This document shows positions 20,520 through 29,189 of a stretch of DNA of 64,000 nt, piece by piece. The DNA comes from Flavobacterium sp. MDT1-60. Lineage in GTDB: Bacteria > Bacteroidota > Bacteroidia > Flavobacteriales > Flavobacteriaceae. Numbering within the stretch: the stretch's first letter is position 1; every line of letters starts with the position of its first letter. Under the pieces are notes generated by a model. It worked only from the letters and a program-made list of their open reading frames with translations, was not told the origin of the DNA and ran no database searches. The position numbers and the translations under genes were made by a program. The stretch lies in the NCBI RefSeq assembly GCF_014844035.1, contig NZ_CP062159.1, positions 4,216,001 to 4,280,000 of the forward strand. Reading direction: 5' to 3'.

Positions 20520-21038
20520 ATGATGCTCTACTCCTATTTAGATATTATTTTAAGAAGTCTTGCCGTTTATTTTTTCATGACTATTGCTTTGAGAATTTTC
20601 GGCAAAAAAGAACTTTCGCAATTAAATACCGCCGATATCATTCTCATTTTATTGATCAGTAATTCGGTTCAAAATGCTATGGTTGGCCCTGATACCAGCC
20701 TTTGGGGAGGTTTAGTTGCTGCTTTAGCCTTGTTTGTGATTAATTTTATCATTAAAAAACTAACACACAAATACAAAATACTGAATGATTTACTTTTAGA
20801 CAAACCAGAAATCTTAATTCATGATGGAAAGCTGGATTTTAAAGCATTAAGCAAATTAGACATTTCTAACGACGAATTAAAAGAAGCCATGCGAGAACAT
20901 GGTTTAGAACATTTCACTGATGTAAAGCTCTGCATGCTCGAAATTGACGGGACTATAAGTGTTATTTCCGAAGACAAAAAACATCTCAAACAAACGCATT
21001 ACAAAAGAAAACACAATCATAAGAATTTTAGAAAATAA
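20520..21038 (+). CDS. DUF421 (YetF-type) membrane protein
   Basis: A 172-residue inner-membrane protein with two or three N-terminal membrane helices (first about residues 9-26, last about 60-77) and a soluble C-terminal DUF421 domain with the typical PEILIHDGKLD and LEIDGTISVI strands. Family members such as YetF in Bacillus are of uncertain function, linked to envelope or spore physiology. The start ATGATG offers two Met choices. It follows the rimK terminator closely and probably has its own promoter. Confidence 0.85.
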   Translation: MMLYSYLDIILRSLAVYFFMTIALRIFGKKELSQLNTADIILILLISNSVQNAMVGPDTSLWGGLVAALALFVINFIIKKLTHKYKILNDLLLDKPEILIHDGKLDFKALSKLDISNDELKEAMREHGLEHFTDVKLCMLEIDGTISVISEDKKHLKQTHYKRKHNHKNFRK

Positions 21039-21050
21039 AATTTAGAAAAT

Positions 21051-21168
21051 CCAATATTTTAAATTCCAAATTCCAAACTAGAAAAAGGAAATTTCAAACA
21101 AAAAATTCCAAATTCCAACGCTTTATGCTTTTCACATTTGCATTGGAATTTGGAATTCAAAATATTGG
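21051..21168. repeat. 25-bp inverted repeat element (AAATTCCAAATTCCA type)
   Basis: The arm at 21051-21075 pairs with that at 21144-21168 with a single mismatch in 25 bp; a third, direct copy of AAATTCCAAATTCCAA lies between them near 21103-21118. It lies between the convergent DUF421 and phosphate-transporter genes and may work as a bidirectional terminator. Confidence 0.75.
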
Positions 21169-21222
21169 AATTTAATTATAAAATGCGATTAAAACTTCTC
21201 ACATTTTACAAAAATCATTTTA

Positions 21223-22566
21223 CTAAGAAATAAATACGCTTAATACAAAGTAAACCAATCCAGCTAAAATAGCTGAAATAGGAATAGTTAATATCCACGC
21301 CCAGATCAAACTTACAGTAACACCCCAACGAACAGCAGATACACGTTTAGTTAATCCAACCCCGATGATAGAACCTGTAATAGTATGTGTTGTACTTACC
21401 GGAATCTTTAAGTGTTCTGTAAAATATAATGTCAAAGCTCCAGCAGTTTCAGCAGCAACACCTTCAAATGAAGTTACTTTTGTGATTTTAGAACCCATTG
21501 TTTTCACAATTTTCCATCCACCACTTAAAGTTCCAGCTGCAATAGCAGAATAACATGCTAAAGGAATCCAGCCTGGCATTACTCCTTTTATTCCTAAATC
21601 ATCATTTGGTAAAACAACGTCTAACCAAGACGCCATATGAACTCCGGGATTTGTATTTATATATACTGCTACGGCTGCAGCAATAATACCCATTACTTTT
21701 TGAGAATCATTTCCTCCGTGGCCTAAACTAAAAGCAGCAGAAGATAATAATTGCATTTTTTTCAAAGCAGCATCAGCCTGATGAAGATTCAAACTACTGA
21801 ATATCAAACAAAAAGCACTAACTGTTAAGATAATAAAGGCTACTAAAAACCATTTAATATTGTGTGGATCAAAAGCTACACTCCAAAAATGAGAATCAAA
21901 TCGAGGTTTGCCATGCTTAAGAATCTCTTCGTAAGGTACCATTAGATTGCTCACAACCCAAACAGTTGCGATCATTAAAGCTATAGTAAATAGTTTAGGT
22001 CCTATAATTTTACGAGAAGCATTTAACAGCCAAATTGATATTAAATAAGAAGCTAATGCTCCCAATAATGGCGCTAAAACAATAAAAGCTATAATGATAA
22101 GGACTCCCGAAGGCATTCCCCCATCTTTTCCTGCTTTATACCAGCTTACGATTTCGTACCAATAATGAGTAGTTCCATCTTCTCCGGCATAACCTGAAAA
22201 ACCATGTACAGCGATCGCATGCGCCACTGCTGCTCCGGCGAAACCACCAATTAAAGTATGTGATGAACTTGAAGGAATTCCTAACCACCAAGTCAATAAA
22301 TTCCAACAAATAGCTGCAATAACACCGGCAAGGATAACAACAAGATTAATTTCCATAGTGTGCGCTGTTTTTGCAACAGTATCTGCAACACCAAATCCGA
22401 AAACCCAATAAGCCAGAAAGTTAAAAAATGCTGCCCAAAGAACGGCCTGAAAAGGCGTTAGAACCTTTGTAGCAACAACAGTCGCTATAGCATTTGCCGC
22501 ATCATGAAAACCATTGATGTAATCAAAAATTAAAGCTAATACTATAATAATTATAAGTAGCGTCAT
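21223..22566 (-). CDS. pit: Inorganic phosphate transporter, PiT family
   Basis: Cation-coupled low-affinity phosphate transporter of the inner membrane. Both inverted PiT signature repeats are present: NGFHDAANAIATVVATKVL at the N terminus and GHGGNDSQKVMGIIAA in the second half, plus GIPSSSSHTLIGG and PVSTTHTITGSIIG. About ten membrane helices can be followed over 447 residues. A large hydrophilic loop (around residues 125-155) separates the halves. It is the second gene of a pair with a DUF47/PhoU-like protein 32 bases upstream. Confidence 0.93.
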   Translation of the reverse strand: MTLLIIIIVLALIFDYINGFHDAANAIATVVATKVLTPFQAVLWAAFFNFLAYWVFGFGVADTVAKTAHTMEINLVVILAGVIAAICWNLLTWWLGIPSSSSHTLIGGFAGAAVAHAIAVHGFSGYAGEDGTTHYWYEIVSWYKAGKDGGMPSGVLIIIAFIVLAPLLGALASYLISIWLLNASRKIIGPKLFTIALMIATVWVVSNLMVPYEEILKHGKPRFDSHFWSVAFDPHNIKWFLVAFIILTVSAFCLIFSSLNLHQADAALKKMQLLSSAAFSLGHGGNDSQKVMGIIAAAVAVYINTNPGVHMASWLDVVLPNDDLGIKGVMPGWIPLACYSAIAAGTLSGGWKIVKTMGSKITKVTSFEGVAAETAGALTLYFTEHLKIPVSTTHTITGSIIGVGLTKRVSAVRWGVTVSLIWAWILTIPISAILAGLVYFVLSVFIS

Positions 22567-22598
22567 AAAATTATAACTTCAGAATGAAATAAATTGAA

Positions 22599-23243
22599 TT
22601 AAGAATGTTTTACAGAAATAGATTCCAGTATGTTCGCAACACTCTTACATTTGTCTGTTGCTGATTCTAAAACAGATAACACCTCTTTATATTTAATGAT
22701 ATTTTTAGCGTCTGTTTCGTTTTCAAAAATTTCAAAAACTGCTTTGTTATATACATTATCAGACTTGTTTTCCAGTTTATTAATTCTGGCACAAGCTTCT
22801 TTAATAATGTTCATGTTTTTTAAGTTGCTCAACTCTTTTACAGCACTGTCAATATTTTGACAAGCTTCAAGGTTGATTTCTGTCATCTTTCTGATAGATT
22901 TTGTAATCTTATCAACCTGATATAATCTCATTCTGCTTGCTGCACCATGAAGGTAATCAGCAACGTTATCAATTGAAGTAATTAATGTATGAATATCCTC
23001 TCTATCAAATGGCGTTATGAAGTTTCTGCTCAATTCAAGATTGGTTTGACGTGTAATGTCTTCTCCTCTTTGCTCTAATTCATCAATTTTTTGAAAAAGA
23101 ACTTCTCTTTCTTTTAATGGAAGGTTTACAGCTTCGTGTAAATTAGAAGCTAATTCAATTAAATTGCTTGAAGCTTCTTCAAAAAGTGGAAAGAATTTTT
23201 TGTCTTTCGGCACTAAAAATTGGAAAATACTGTTTATTGACAT
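22599..23243 (-). CDS. DUF47 PhoU-like partner of the phosphate transporter
   Basis: A 214-residue all-helical cytoplasmic protein of the DUF47/YkaA family, related to PhoU, with the characteristic start SIFQFLVPKDKKFFPLFEEAS and the FITPFDREDIHTLITSIDNVADYL segment that carries metal-binding acidic residues. Such genes lie directly upstream of pit in many bacteria and are thought to control the transporter. A TAATTTTG -7 element on the minus strand (23263-23270) lies 20 bases before the start. Confidence 0.9.
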   Translation of the reverse strand: MSINSIFQFLVPKDKKFFPLFEEASSNLIELASNLHEAVNLPLKEREVLFQKIDELEQRGEDITRQTNLELSRNFITPFDREDIHTLITSIDNVADYLHGAASRMRLYQVDKITKSIRKMTEINLEACQNIDSAVKELSNLKNMNIIKEACARINKLENKSDNVYNKAVFEIFENETDAKNIIKYKEVLSVLESATDKCKSVANILESISVKHS

Positions 23244-23291
23244 TTTTTTATTTTTGATAGTGCAAAATTACTTCAATATTATTTTGCAGTG

Positions 23292-24806
23292 TTAAGCCAT
23301 TGTTAACAAATCGTTTTCTATTTGGAAACTATCCAGGAATGCAACGGTCTTCTCAATATCATAATGCAAGATGCGATCTTCTTTAACCAAAGGCACCACC
23401 TCTCTATAACTGCTCAAAAACATTTCGATGAAATCACTTGATTTCAGAGGTTCTCTGTACGCAATAGCCTGAGAAGCATTTAATAATTCAATCGCTAAAA
23501 TACGCTCTAAATTATCCATAACTCTCAACGCCTTAGTTGCGCCATTTGCTCCCATGCTCACGTGATCTTCCTGTCCGTTGCTCGAAACAATACTGTCAAT
23601 ACTTGATGGAGTTGCCAATTGTTTGTTCTGACTTGCAATGCTTGCAGCTGTATATTGCGGAATCATAAATCCTGAATTCAATCCCGGATTGTCAACCAAA
23701 AATGCCGGAAGATTTCTTAAACCTGAAATCAATTGATACGTTCTTCTTTCAGAAATACTTCCTAATTCGGCTAAAGCAATTGCCATAAAGTCTAAGGCTA
23801 AAGCCAAAGGTTGTCCGTGGAAATTCCCACCAGAAATAATCTGATCCGCTTCAATAAATATATTTGGATTATCAGTAACCGAATTAATTTCAGTTTTGAA
23901 TACTTTTCGAACATAATCAATTGCATCTTTTGAAGCACCATGAACCTGCGGCATACAACGGAAAGAATACGGATCCTGAACGTGTTTTTTCTCCTGAGCA
24001 ATAATTTCACTTCCTTCTAAAAACTCATTGATGCGTTGCGCCGTTACAATTTGACCTTTGTGGGGACGAATAAAATGAATCAATTCGTTAAAAGGCTCGC
24101 TTCTTCCATCAAAACCTTCCAAAGAAATAGTTCCGATTAAATCTGCTAAATACGAATATTTATACGCTTTTAATAAAATATGAGCTCCGTAAGCACTCAT
24201 AAACTGAGTTCCGTTTAACAAAGCCAAACCTTCTTTTGACTGTAAGACGATTGGTTCCCAGTTAAAGTGTTTTAAAACTTCGGCGGAAGCCACTTTCTTT
24301 CCTTCAAAAAGTACTTCTCCTTCTCCTAATAAAGGTAAAGACAAATGGGCCAATGGCGCCAAATCTCCCGATGCACCAAGTGAACCTTGTGTATATATTA
24401 TAGGAAGAATATCATTATTATAGAAATCAACTAAACGAGAGACAGTTTGCAACTGAATTCCTGAATGTCCGTAGCTCAAAGATTGAATTTTAAGCAACAG
24501 CATCAGTTTTACAATTTCAGCAGGAACTTCTTCTCCGGTTCCGCAAGCATGCGATTTTACCAGATTCTCCTGAAGTTTTGATAAATTTTCATTTGAGATT
24601 TTTACATTACAAAGTGATCCAAAACCGGTGTTGATTCCGTAAATAGGTTCAGAATGTGAGGCCATTTTTTTATCTAAATAATCACGGCATTTTTGGACGT
24701 TAACTTTAGCTTCTTCAGATAATTCAAGCATTTTCTGATTCACAATAATTTCCTGCAGATCTTCTAAACTTAGGGTTTCAGTACTTATATAATGGATTTC
24801 TCTCAT
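23292..24806 (-). CDS. hutH: Histidine ammonia-lyase
   Basis: Converts histidine to urocanate plus ammonia, the first step of histidine use. The Ala-Ser-Gly triad that forms the MIO cofactor is seen in GSLGASGDLAPLAHLSLP, and downstream motifs (SVTDNPNIF, GGNFHGQPLALALD, HVSMGANGATKALRV) are intact. Length 504 is normal. The other hut genes are not adjacent; a hutD-like gene is 14 kb away. Related aromatic ammonia-lyases are a less likely alternative. Confidence 0.93.
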   Translation of the reverse strand: MREIHYISTETLSLEDLQEIIVNQKMLELSEEAKVNVQKCRDYLDKKMASHSEPIYGINTGFGSLCNVKISNENLSKLQENLVKSHACGTGEEVPAEIVKLMLLLKIQSLSYGHSGIQLQTVSRLVDFYNNDILPIIYTQGSLGASGDLAPLAHLSLPLLGEGEVLFEGKKVASAEVLKHFNWEPIVLQSKEGLALLNGTQFMSAYGAHILLKAYKYSYLADLIGTISLEGFDGRSEPFNELIHFIRPHKGQIVTAQRINEFLEGSEIIAQEKKHVQDPYSFRCMPQVHGASKDAIDYVRKVFKTEINSVTDNPNIFIEADQIISGGNFHGQPLALALDFMAIALAELGSISERRTYQLISGLRNLPAFLVDNPGLNSGFMIPQYTAASIASQNKQLATPSSIDSIVSSNGQEDHVSMGANGATKALRVMDNLERILAIELLNASQAIAYREPLKSSDFIEMFLSSYREVVPLVKEDRILHYDIEKTVAFLDSFQIENDLLTMA

Positions 24807-25216
24807 AACATTTTTAATTTAAGGCATCAAAATTCAACAAATCAATATTAAAAAGCAACATTTGTTCATAATAATTAAAAAATGAATGAAAGAAATTCTA
24901 CCTATTTATCTATTTCACATTACTAATCATACAAAATCAAGGCTTTATTTTCTACTTCAAAATCAAGCTTCAAAACTTACAATAAAAAATTAATTTCCTA
25001 CTTATTTTATAGACTAATGACTGTTTTTATCCAATATCCTGATAAAAATCAACCTTTTAACCTTATCTATTCCCAACAATTACGGGTTTAAATATACGAA
25101 TACATCAATTTATGATATTCAATCTTAACAAAACCTCAATATTGAATGAATCATATTTGAAATATTAAAATATTCGCAAAAAGAAAATAAAGGTTTTTCG
25201 CTTTTATAAAAATCTG
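24807..25216. other. Gene-free spacer upstream of the thr leader
   Basis: About 410 AT-rich bases between divergent hutH and the thr promoter. I see no coding frame, tRNA, strong palindrome or repeat in it. Confidence 0.5.
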
Positions 25217-25224
25217 TACTTTTG
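25217..25224 (+). promoter_or_regulatory. Candidate thr operon promoter (-7 element)
   Basis: TACTTTTG matches TAnnTTTG exactly and lies 12 bases before the leader ATG. A TTTTTCG stretch at the right distance upstream (25193-25199) could be a weak -33 element. The position fits transcription starting just before the leader peptide. Confidence 0.5.
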
Positions 25225-25235
25225 AAACATCAAAA

Positions 25236-25331
25236 ATGAAAAGTAACAGCGCAAAATATCAATCTACAATGACAACTCAAACTGGAGTTGCAATTGCTGC
25301 TACAACAATTTCTACAACTACTACCCCTTAG
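25236..25331 (+). CDS. thrL: Candidate threonine-rich leader peptide of the thr operon
   Basis: A 31-codon frame from ATG 25236 to TAG 25331. Ten of 31 codons are Thr and two Ile, with the end reading TTISTTTTP, the pattern of E. coli-type thr leader peptides. It lies between an exact -7 promoter match and thrA (start 107 bases downstream). The stop codon is inside a small hairpin, TACCCC-TTA-GGGGTA (25322-25336). A competing pairing of GGGGTATA (25331-25338) with TATACTTT (25364-25371), followed by Ts, could exist. Regulation of thrABC by ribosome stalling on Thr codons is inference; no homologue search was possible. Confidence 0.65.
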   Translation: MKSNSAKYQSTMTTQTGVAIAATTISTTTTP

Positions 25332-25437
25332 GGGTATACATTTTACATATAATCCTGGTTATCTATACTTTTTTCGTGAAAGAAGAGAGTCATTGGATAC
25401 ATAAAAATATTTGCGTAAAAAGAAAAAAAACATCAAA

Positions 25438-27885
25438 ATGAAAGTATTAAAATTTGGCGGAACTTCGGTTGCCAATGCTCAAAATATAAAACTCGTTCTC
25501 GAAATTGTTAACCAAAAATCAAAGCAAGATCAATTAGTTGTTGTGGTTTCAGCTTTAAGCAAAGTAACCGATCTATTGCAGCTAGCAGCAGCAAAAGCGG
25601 CAGCAAATGATGAAAGCTTCAGAGAAATTGTTGCTGAAATCGAGAAAAAACACCTTGATACCTTAAAAGAACTTATTCCGGTTAGTGAACAAAGCAGTTT
25701 GTTGAGCCATATCAAAAGAATCATCAATCACTTAGAAACTTTGTTGGATGGATGTTTCTTATTAGGCGAATTATCTCCAAGAACGGCTGATACTATTTTG
25801 AGTTTTGGAGAATTACTTTCTTCTTATATCATTGCGCAGGCATATCAGCAAATTGATAAAAATGTAGTTTACAAAGACAGCCGCGAAATAATCAAAACAA
25901 ATGCTGATTTCGGAAAAGCTGTAGTAAACTTTGAAATTTCAAACCAATTGATTCAGGAATATTTTGCCGAAAATCAATCGCAAATCAATATTTTACCTGG
26001 ATTTATCGCTTTAACTCTTGATGGAATCACGACTACTTTAGGCCGTGGAGGTTCAGATTATACTGCAGCTATTATTGCCGGAGCACTTGATGCATCGCAA
26101 TTAGAAATCTGGACAGACGTAAACGGAATGTTTACTGCCAACCCGAAAATTGTAAAACAAGCACAGCCAATTGCGACAATTTCTTACCAGGAAGCAATGG
26201 AATTATCGCATTTTGGTGCCAAAGTGTTGTATCCGCCAACAATTCAGCCAGTTTTAAGAAAAAGTATTCCAATTTTAATTAAAAATACTTTTGAACCGGA
26301 AGCTGAAGGAACTTTAATTTCTAATCAGGTTTCATCTAAAGATTCGGTTGTAAAAGGAATCAGCCATATCGATAATATTTCGCTTGTAACACTTGAAGGT
26401 CCTGGAATGATTGGAGTTGCGGGTTCTTCAAGACGTTTATTTGAGGTTTTGTCTCAGGAAAAAATCAATGTGATTTTCATTACTCAGGCTTCTTCTGAAC
26501 ACTCTATTTGTATCGGAATTTTAAATTCGGATGCCGAAAATGCAGAAGCTGCGATCAACAGAGCTTTTGAAGTAGAAATTCTTCAAAACAAAATCGATCC
26601 TGCCATAGTAGAAAAAGACCTTTGCATTATTGCTTTGGTTGGAGAAAACATGAAAAACCACCAAGGTTTGAGTGGTAGAATGTTTAGTACTCTTGGAAAA
26701 AACAACGTGAATATCCGTGCGATTGCGCAAGGTGCATCTGAGCGTAATATTTCGACTGTAATCAACGAAAGAGACGTTAAAAAAGCGTTGAATACGTTGC
26801 ACGAAAACTTCTTTGAAGAAAACACCAAACAGCTGAATTTATTTGTAATGGGAGTTGGAAATGTGGGTGAAAAATTCATCGAGCAAATTCACAACCAAAG
26901 GAAATTTTTAAAAGATAATTTAAAGATTAATGTTCGCGTAATTGCTTTGTCAAACTCAAGAAAAATGCTTTTTGACGAAGACGGAATTTCATTAAAAGAC
27001 TGGAAATCGACTTTAGACAAAGGTGAAGAAGCTATTCCATTAGAATTCATCGCACGTGCAAGAGAACTGAATTTACGTAACAGTATTTTCGTGGATATTA
27101 CGGCAAATGCAAGCGTTTCTGAAATGTATGAGAAATTCTTAAAAGAAAGTATTGCCGTTGTAACCTGTAACAAAATTGCCTGTTCTTCTGCGTATGACAA
27201 TTATAAAAAGCTAAAAAGTTTATCACGCCAATACAACGCTCCGTTTTTGTTTGAAACGAATGTTGGTGCGGGATTACCAATTATTGATACCGTAAAAAAC
27301 TTAATTGCTTCTGGCGATAAAGTGCATAAAATTCAGGCCGTTTTATCAGGAAGTCTGAACTTCATTTTCAACAATTTTGACAAGAATAATTCTTTTCACG
27401 ATGTGGTTAAAGAAGCAGGAGTTCAGGGTTTTACAGAACCAGATCCAAAAATAGACTTGAGTGGAATTGACGTTGCCCGCAAAATCCTGATTTTAATTCG
27501 CGAAAGCGGTTATGAAATGGATATTGACGCCATCGCCAACGAATCGTTTTTGCCTGCCGAATGTTTGGAGACAACAAATAACGAAGCTTTTTTTGCATCG
27601 TTAATCAAACATGCTCCTCATTTTGAAAAAATTTATACAGAAGCTTTGGCAAAAGATTCACGATTGAAATACGTAGCACAATTCGAAAACGGAAAAGCTA
27701 GCGTTGGCCTGCAATTTATCGCTAAAGATCATCCTTTCTACAACTTAGAAGGAAAAGATAATATCGTATTGTTCTATACAGATCGTTACGTAGATCAGCC
27801 GTTATTGATCAAAGGCGCCGGAGCCGGAGCAGCGGTTACGGCATCAGGAATTTTTGCGGACGTTATTAGAATAGGAAATAATTAA
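25438..27885 (+). CDS. thrA: Bifunctional aspartokinase / homoserine dehydrogenase
   Basis: Fused enzyme catalysing the first and third steps from aspartate to threonine. I place the start at ATG 25438 (MKVLKFGGTSVAN), since the frame upstream begins with a poly-Lys stretch from TTG and lacks family similarity. Order: aspartokinase (about residues 1-290, with KFGGTSVA and TTLGRGGSDYTAA), two ACT regulatory domains (about 305-455), then homoserine dehydrogenase with the NAD(P) loop MGVGNVG, NKIACSS and the catalytic segment EAGVQGFTEPDPKIDLSG. Length 815 is normal for ThrA/MetL. First gene of thrABC; feedback control by threonine is expected from the family. Confidence 0.95.
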   Translation: MKVLKFGGTSVANAQNIKLVLEIVNQKSKQDQLVVVVSALSKVTDLLQLAAAKAAANDESFREIVAEIEKKHLDTLKELIPVSEQSSLLSHIKRIINHLETLLDGCFLLGELSPRTADTILSFGELLSSYIIAQAYQQIDKNVVYKDSREIIKTNADFGKAVVNFEISNQLIQEYFAENQSQINILPGFIALTLDGITTTLGRGGSDYTAAIIAGALDASQLEIWTDVNGMFTANPKIVKQAQPIATISYQEAMELSHFGAKVLYPPTIQPVLRKSIPILIKNTFEPEAEGTLISNQVSSKDSVVKGISHIDNISLVTLEGPGMIGVAGSSRRLFEVLSQEKINVIFITQASSEHSICIGILNSDAENAEAAINRAFEVEILQNKIDPAIVEKDLCIIALVGENMKNHQGLSGRMFSTLGKNNVNIRAIAQGASERNISTVINERDVKKALNTLHENFFEENTKQLNLFVMGVGNVGEKFIEQIHNQRKFLKDNLKINVRVIALSNSRKMLFDEDGISLKDWKSTLDKGEEAIPLEFIARARELNLRNSIFVDITANASVSEMYEKFLKESIAVVTCNKIACSSAYDNYKKLKSLSRQYNAPFLFETNVGAGLPIIDTVKNLIASGDKVHKIQAVLSGSLNFIFNNFDKNNSFHDVVKEAGVQGFTEPDPKIDLSGIDVARKILILIRESGYEMDIDAIANESFLPAECLETTNNEAFFASLIKHAPHFEKIYTEALAKDSRLKYVAQFENGKASVGLQFIAKDHPFYNLEGKDNIVLFYTDRYVDQPLLIKGAGAGAAVTASGIFADVIRIGNN

Positions 27886-27890
27886 AAAAA

Positions 27891-28027
27891 GGGACAAAGG
27901 CACAGAGGTGCAAAGGTTCAAAGGTTTTTACTTTGTCACTTTGCCTTCTTGAACCTTTGAAGCTAAATATAAAAATATCTAGAGGCAAAGCCTTTGTTCC
28001 TTTGAACCTTTGCCACTTTGAACCTTA
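27891..28027. repeat. CAAAGGTTC palindromic repeat between thrA and thrB
   Basis: Multiple AAAGGTTCAAAGG words on the left and CCTTTGAACCTTTG words on the right make an imperfect palindrome filling the spacer. It is the same family as 2805-2930 and 56214-56274. Being inside an operon it may affect mRNA stability or partial termination (inference). Confidence 0.65.
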
Positions 28028-28033
28028 TAACAA

Positions 28034-28954
28034 ATGACACAGATTAAACTATTTTGCCCGGCAACCATCGCGAATCTCTCGTGCGGATTTGACGTACTTG
28101 GACTTTGCTTAGACACTGCGGGCGATGAAATGATTGTTAGAAAAACAGATCAAAAAGGAGTTCGTATTACTAAAATTGTGGGTGCCGATTTGCCTTTGGA
28201 AACCGAAAAAAACGTTTCGGGTGTTGCGGCTTTGGCAATGTTAGAAACGCTGGATGTAGATTGCGGATTTGAAATCGAAATCTACAAAAACATCAAAGCC
28301 GGAAGCGGGATTGGAAGCAGTGCTGCAAGTTCTGCCGGAGCAGTTTTCGGGATTAATGAATTATTAGGAAGACCGTATTCCCGTAAAGATTTGGTGCAGT
28401 TTGCCATGCAGGGCGAAAAATTAGCCAGCGGAAATGCACACGCCGACAACGTTGCTCCTGCCCTTTTAGGCGGATTTACTTTGGTAAGAAGTTATGCTCC
28501 GCTTGATATTATCCGAATTGATAGTCCGGAAGAATTGTACGCGACTGTGGTTCATCCTCAAATTGAATTGAAAACGTCAGATGCGCGTTCGGTATTAAAA
28601 CAAACCGTGTCCCTAAAAAGTGCGATTATGCAATGGGGAAATGTTGGTGGATTAATAGCCGGTTTATACACCAAAGATTACGATTTGATCGGAAGATCAC
28701 TTCATGACGAAATCGTAGAACCTTTAAGAAGCGTTTTGATTCCAGGTTTTGATTTAATCAAACAAACGGCATTAGAAAACGGCGCGTTAGGTTCCGGGAT
28801 TTCAGGTTCCGGTCCGTCGATTTTTGCTTTAAGCAGAGGAAAAAACACCGCCGACCAAATCGCCAAAGCCATGAGCGATGTTTACGAAAACATGAATTTG
28901 CCATATGAAATTCACGTTTCGAAAATTAATCCGGATGGGGTTAGGATATTATAA
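28034..28954 (+). CDS. thrB: Homoserine kinase
   Basis: GHMP-family kinase phosphorylating homoserine. The glycine-rich ATP loop GSGIGSSAASSAGAVFG, the N-terminal PATIANLSCGFDVLGL and the C-terminal GSGISGSGPSIFAL motifs are present. Length 306 is normal. It is the second gene of thrABC, separated from thrA by a repeat element and not by direct overlap. Confidence 0.95.
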   Translation: MTQIKLFCPATIANLSCGFDVLGLCLDTAGDEMIVRKTDQKGVRITKIVGADLPLETEKNVSGVAALAMLETLDVDCGFEIEIYKNIKAGSGIGSSAASSAGAVFGINELLGRPYSRKDLVQFAMQGEKLASGNAHADNVAPALLGGFTLVRSYAPLDIIRIDSPEELYATVVHPQIELKTSDARSVLKQTVSLKSAIMQWGNVGGLIAGLYTKDYDLIGRSLHDEIVEPLRSVLIPGFDLIKQTALENGALGSGISGSGPSIFALSRGKNTADQIAKAMSDVYENMNLPYEIHVSKINPDGVRIL

Positions 28955-29037
28955 CACGAATTTCACGAATTTACACAAATTTGGTTGTATTCAATTAAAA
29001 ATTAAAAATTTAGAATTAAAAATTGTGTAGAACTTTG

Positions 29038-29125
29038 TAGACTGAGCGAAGTCGAAGTCCACGCGAAGTACATCACGTACAGTTTGTCATTTCGACGAAG
29101 GAGAAATCCTCGCGAGAAACTCGTC
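29038..29125. repeat. Flavobacterial intergenic repeat in the thrB-thrC spacer
   Basis: The stretch has ACTGAGCGAAGTCGAAGT and GTCATTTCGACGAAGGAGA units in opposite sense, higher in GC than the surrounding AT-rich spacer. I recall this kind of word as common between genes in flavobacteria. The 235-base spacer otherwise holds short AAAATCTAAAATC repeats. Confidence 0.55.
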
Positions 29126-29189
29126 AAAGAAAAGTCTATTTTCTATACTCTATTCTCTTTTTTCTAAAATCTAAAATCTAAAATTAACC

